Shown here piece by piece: positions 61,634 through 64,000 of a stretch of 64,000 bases of DNA. The notes beneath the pieces were generated by a model. It was given only the letters and a program-made list of their open reading frames with translations. It ran no database searches and was not told the DNA's origin. The stretch spans positions 868,001 to 932,000 of the forward strand of contig NZ_JAIOKB010000001.1 in the NCBI RefSeq assembly GCF_019898765.1, read 5' to 3'. Position 1 is the stretch's first letter. Each line of letters begins with the position of its first letter. Made by a program: the position numbers and the translations under genes. This DNA is from Sphingomonas yunnanensis. Lineage in GTDB: Bacteria; Pseudomonadota; Alphaproteobacteria; Sphingomonadales; Sphingomonadaceae.

Positions 61634-62770
61634 TCAACCGAGACAAGCCGGGCGCCCCGCGGCCTCCGCGTAGAGCGCGCCGTAGCGGGCGATCATGTCC
61701 GCCTCGTCGAACTCGGCACGGGCCTTGGCGCGGTTGGCGGCCCCCACCCGCCCGCGCAGCGCTGGGTCGAGCGCGAGCGCCTGGATCGCGTCGCGCAGCC
61801 GCACCTCGCCGTGATGCTCGGTGACGAAGGGCAGGTTCTCGGGCGCGACCATCTCGGCGACGTCGCCGACCGGCGGGCTCACCACCGGCAGCCCCGCCGC
61901 CATCGCCTCGATCACGCTGGTCGGCGTCTGCTCGCTCGCCGACGACAGCGCGAGCAGGTCGAACAGCCCCATGTAGCGATAGGGCCGCTCGACCGCGCCG
62001 GTGAGCACGACCCGATCATCGATCCCCATCGCCAGTGCCGCGCGCTCGATCGCCTCGCGCTCGGGGCCGTCGCCGACGATCACGAGGCGAAAGCGGGTCG
62101 ACAGGCCGCCCACCGCACGCACCAGGGCGGGCAGGTCCTTGTGCGGCAGCAGCGCGCCGACCGCACCGATCGTCAGCTCGCGCTCGCTGCGGGCGAAGCC
62201 CGGGAGCGCGCGCGGGTCGGGCCGCTCGGCGTAGAGCGCGGTGGCGACGCCGTTTCCGACGCGATGGACCCGGACACGCGGCTGCTTCCAGGTCTCCAGC
62301 GCGATCCGCTCGAGCGCTCGGCTCGGCACCACCAGCGCGTGCGCGGCGGAGAGCGCGAGGCGGCGGTAGATGGTGCGGTCGCGCCGCAGCCCGCCGGCTT
62401 CCGCATCCACGAAGCCGTCCTCGTGGTGGATCACCGGCGGCAGCCCGCGCGCGAACACGCGCCGCGCCATCACCGCGTCGATCGCGGCCCAGTCATAGGT
62501 CAGGACAAGGTCGTGGCCGCGCATGAGCTTCGCCAACGCCTCGTAGCGCGCGAACGACGGCTTGCCGGCGAGCGGCGCCGCCTCCTGCGCGATCTCGTAG
62601 CGGACACCTTTGCCGATCCGCTGCCGCGCCGCGAGCCGGCCGGTGTCGGCGATCACCAGCCGGTGTCGCGCGCGATCACCGAACGCGGTCATCAGCCGCG
62701 CCACGCGCGCGCCGCGCGCGTCGAGATCGAAGCTCGGCAGGACGTGGAGGAGCGAGAGTGGCTGTGACAT
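61634..62770 (-). CDS. Family 4 glycosyltransferase
   Basis: A 378-residue GT-B glycosyltransferase of family 4. The C-terminal nucleotide-sugar site is clear: IGAVGALLPHKDLPALVRA, LVIVGDGPEREAIERAA, VVLTGAVERPYRYMG and SEQTPTSVIEAMAAGLPVVSPPVGDVAEMV (E-x7-E motif). The N-terminal half is unusual in lacking the G-G-x-E loop. No transmembrane segment. Acceptor and sugar are unknown. It stands next to a GH130-like gene. GTG at 62779 is an alternative start. Confidence 0.88.
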   Translation of the reverse strand: MSQPLSLLHVLPSFDLDARGARVARLMTAFGDRARHRLVIADTGRLAARQRIGKGVRYEIAQEAAPLAGKPSFARYEALAKLMRGHDLVLTYDWAAIDAVMARRVFARGLPPVIHHEDGFVDAEAGGLRRDRTIYRRLALSAAHALVVPSRALERIALETWKQPRVRVHRVGNGVATALYAERPDPRALPGFARSERELTIGAVGALLPHKDLPALVRAVGGLSTRFRLVIVGDGPEREAIERAALAMGIDDRVVLTGAVERPYRYMGLFDLLALSSASEQTPTSVIEAMAAGLPVVSPPVGDVAEMVAPENLPFVTEHHGEVRLRDAIQALALDPALRGRVGAANRAKARAEFDEADMIARYGALYAEAAGRPACLG

Positions 62771-62902
62771 GTCCGCCACATAGCGCCGGGAACCGGGGCA
62801 TGCACCAACTTGCCGGCGATCTCAGCGAACTCACGTGCTCAAAGCAACTTGCGAGAGGTCCGGGCGTTGCCCCCGCTCGCAGGGCCAAGGGAGTTCTTTA
62901 CC

Positions 62903-63148
62903 ATGCTGAAGTCGATCATCGCGGCGAGCAGCGCGCTCGCGCTCACCGCCACGCCGGCGCTCGCCGTCGCCGCCAACCCCGCCGCCTCGCTCTCCGTCGC
63001 CAAATCGGCGCGCGCCGCGACCGCCGCCAAGGGCGACAGCGAGCTCGCCGGCCCCGGTGCGATCGTTGGCCTGGCGCTGGCCGCCGCCGTGGTGGTCGCC
63101 GGCGTGGTTATCGCGGTCGACAAAGGCGACAATTCGGACAGCAACTGA
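62903..63148 (+). CDS. Small secreted or membrane protein
   Basis: An 81-residue protein with a signal-like N terminus (IIAASSALALTATPALAVAA) and a second hydrophobic helix (IVGLALAAAVVVAGVVIAV) near the C terminus, then a short acidic tail. It may be an inner-membrane small protein with a periplasmic domain of about 30 residues. AAGGGAG is 9 bases upstream of the ATG. No family is recognised. Confidence 0.65.
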   Translation: MLKSIIAASSALALTATPALAVAANPAASLSVAKSARAATAAKGDSELAGPGAIVGLALAAAVVVAGVVIAVDKGDNSDSN

Positions 63149-63155
63149 GCCGTCG

Positions 63156-63183
63156 GCCGGCACCGCCGCGATGCGGTGCCGGC
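63156..63183. terminator. Bidirectional terminator-like hairpin
   Basis: A perfect 11-bp stem (GCCGGCACCGC with GCGGTGCCGGC, loop CGCGAT) lies between the convergent small-protein gene and the GH130-like gene, 8 bases after one stop and 12 before the other. No T-tract, but placement fits a shared terminator. Confidence 0.6.
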
Positions 63184-63194
63184 ACCCGACACGA

Positions 63195-64000
63195 TCAGCC
63201 GATCGCGTCCTTGCGCACGTGCGTGATCCGGCACGCCAGGTCCGCCTCCCCGCTCGCCACCACCCAGTGATCGCCGCCGTCGGCGATACCAGTGGTGAAA
63301 ACAACGTTGTCCAGATACATCTGCTCTTTGAGCGGCTCGGTCAGAGTCGGCGCGGGCTCCAGCAGCGCGTCGTCGCTGGTGGCTAGCGTACGCGACGGAT
63401 CGTCGCGGTCGAGCAGCGTCCAATAGGTGCGGTATATCCCGACCACACCCGAGGGCTCGACGCCGTGCCAGAGGGTAAGCCAACCCTCCTGCCCGTTCAC
63501 CGTCGTCAGCACCGGCGGCGCGCCGCCGCCCATGCGCGCGGTTGCCATCGTCTTGGCATGCGGGCGGATGCCCGGCGCGTCGAGCGGCTTCCAGTGGAGC
63601 GCGTCCGGTGAGGTCGCGAGGTTGATCGAGGGTCCGGCGCGCCACTCGCTGTCGGGCGGATAAGCGAAGTACAGGTCCCCGAGCGGCCGAGTCTGCGCCC
63701 AGAAGGCGCCGCGCACCTTGCCCTCGAAGATCAGCATGTCCTTGTTCTGATGGTCGAGCACGATGCCCTCCAACCGCCAGTCGAGCGCGTCGACGCTGGT
63801 ATAGAGCGTGGTGCAGTGGCGCTCGGGGCTGACCGAGCAGCTCGTCATGTAGTAGCGCCCGTCGACGCGGCTGATCCGCGCGTCCTCGACGCCATAGCAT
63901 TGATAGTTCGCGCGCGGCGCGATCGCGCGATCGTAATGGACCGCCTCCACCCGCGCCCCGCTCGGGTCGAGCTCGACCGGCAGCAGCCAGGACAGCGAGG
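63195..64000 (-). CDS. GH130-like glycosidase/phosphorylase (partial)
   Basis: At least 268 residues of a five-bladed beta-propeller of the GH130 type, which phosphorolyses or hydrolyses beta-mannosides. Seen: NYQCYGVEDARISRVDG (the conserved G-x-E-D-x-R catalytic Asp region), YYMTSCSVSPERH, the metal/phosphate-near FEGKVRGAFW and the C-terminal MYLDNVVFTTG. The open frame reaches the right edge, so the N terminus is missing from this window. It neighbours the GT4 gene, which faces the same way. Confidence 0.8.
   Translation of the reverse strand, partial: SLSWLLPVELDPSGARVEAVHYDRAIAPRANYQCYGVEDARISRVDGRYYMTSCSVSPERHCTTLYTSVDALDWRLEGIVLDHQNKDMLIFEGKVRGAFWAQTRPLGDLYFAYPPDSEWRAGPSINLATSPDALHWKPLDAPGIRPHAKTMATARMGGGAPPVLTTVNGQEGWLTLWHGVEPSGVVGIYRTYWTLLDRDDPSRTLATSDDALLEPAPTLTEPLKEQMYLDNVVFTTGIADGGDHWVVASGEADLACRITHVRKDAIG

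Overview
The window is about 64 kb of very GC-rich chromosomal DNA from an alphaproteobacterium, most probably Sphingomonas or a close relative. The inference rests on the tonB-exbB-exbD-exbD cluster, the GNAT/DUF1285/CoA-pyrophosphatase/cca run, purC-purS-purQ, an OpgC-type acyltransferase and a TonB-dependent receptor. Gene density is high and many stops and starts overlap by 4 bp (ATGA or GTGA). No CRISPR array, rRNA, transposase or prophage is visible. Two tRNA genes are present: Arg(UCU) at 21169 and Pro(CGG) at 42557.

Layout. 0-6.4 kb: ferredoxin-reductase-like flavoprotein, a small TPR protein, a frameshifted chemoreceptor pseudogene, and the TonB energising operon on the minus strand. 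6.6-21 kb: housekeeping genes (folB, CoA pyrophosphatase, cca, parC, purCSQ, a queuosine-precursor transporter), a GGDEF-EAL enzyme, a LysR regulator, an OpgC membrane protein and a lipoprotein hydrolase. 21-29.5 kb: two chemoreceptors ending in DDW(S)xF, a TonB-dependent receptor and a DUF2332 protein. 29.7-36.9 kb: a compact nine-gene chemotaxis operon (STAS, cheA, cheR, cheB, cheD, cheY, cheW, a second CheB-like gene lacking the catalytic serine, and a 99-residue helical protein with a CheZ-like D-x-x-x-Q motif). 37-42.6 kb: modABC molybdate transport, a KTSC protein, lepA, a NadR-like kinase and pnuC. 42.7-48.4 kb: three tiny ORFs, an old-yellow-enzyme reductase, and a tightly overlapping minus-strand operon of a methyltransferase, a clan-A glycosidase whose barrel order looks circularly permuted, a zinc alcohol dehydrogenase and a Gfo/Idh/MocA oxidoreductase. 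48.4-53.6 kb: a parA / ribbon-helix-helix / SPOR-TPR operon, queH, dinB and a shikimate-dehydrogenase-like gene. 53.7-58.9 kb: flagellar genes with a striking break, where a motB lacking its 5' end and an flhA lacking its 5' end diverge from one palindromic point near 54870, followed by intact fliK and flgD. 59-64 kb: small proteins, a nucleotidyltransferase-like protein, a nitronate-monooxygenase-like enzyme with a Cys cluster, a GT4 glycosyltransferase, and a GH130-like glycosidase running off the right edge.

How the parts fit. Chemoreceptors, the che operon and flagellar genes form one motility theme, but the flhA/motB break means the flagellar set seen here is not intact, unless a second copy exists or the junction is an assembly error. 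TonB-ExbBD would energise the TonB-dependent receptor. PnuC plus the NadR-like kinase form an NAD salvage pair; QueH and the YhhQ-type transporter belong to queuosine metabolism. The most novel material is the permuted glycosidase operon, the degenerate CheB plus DxxxQ protein ending the che operon, the ParA-RHH-SPOR operon and the motB/flhA junction.
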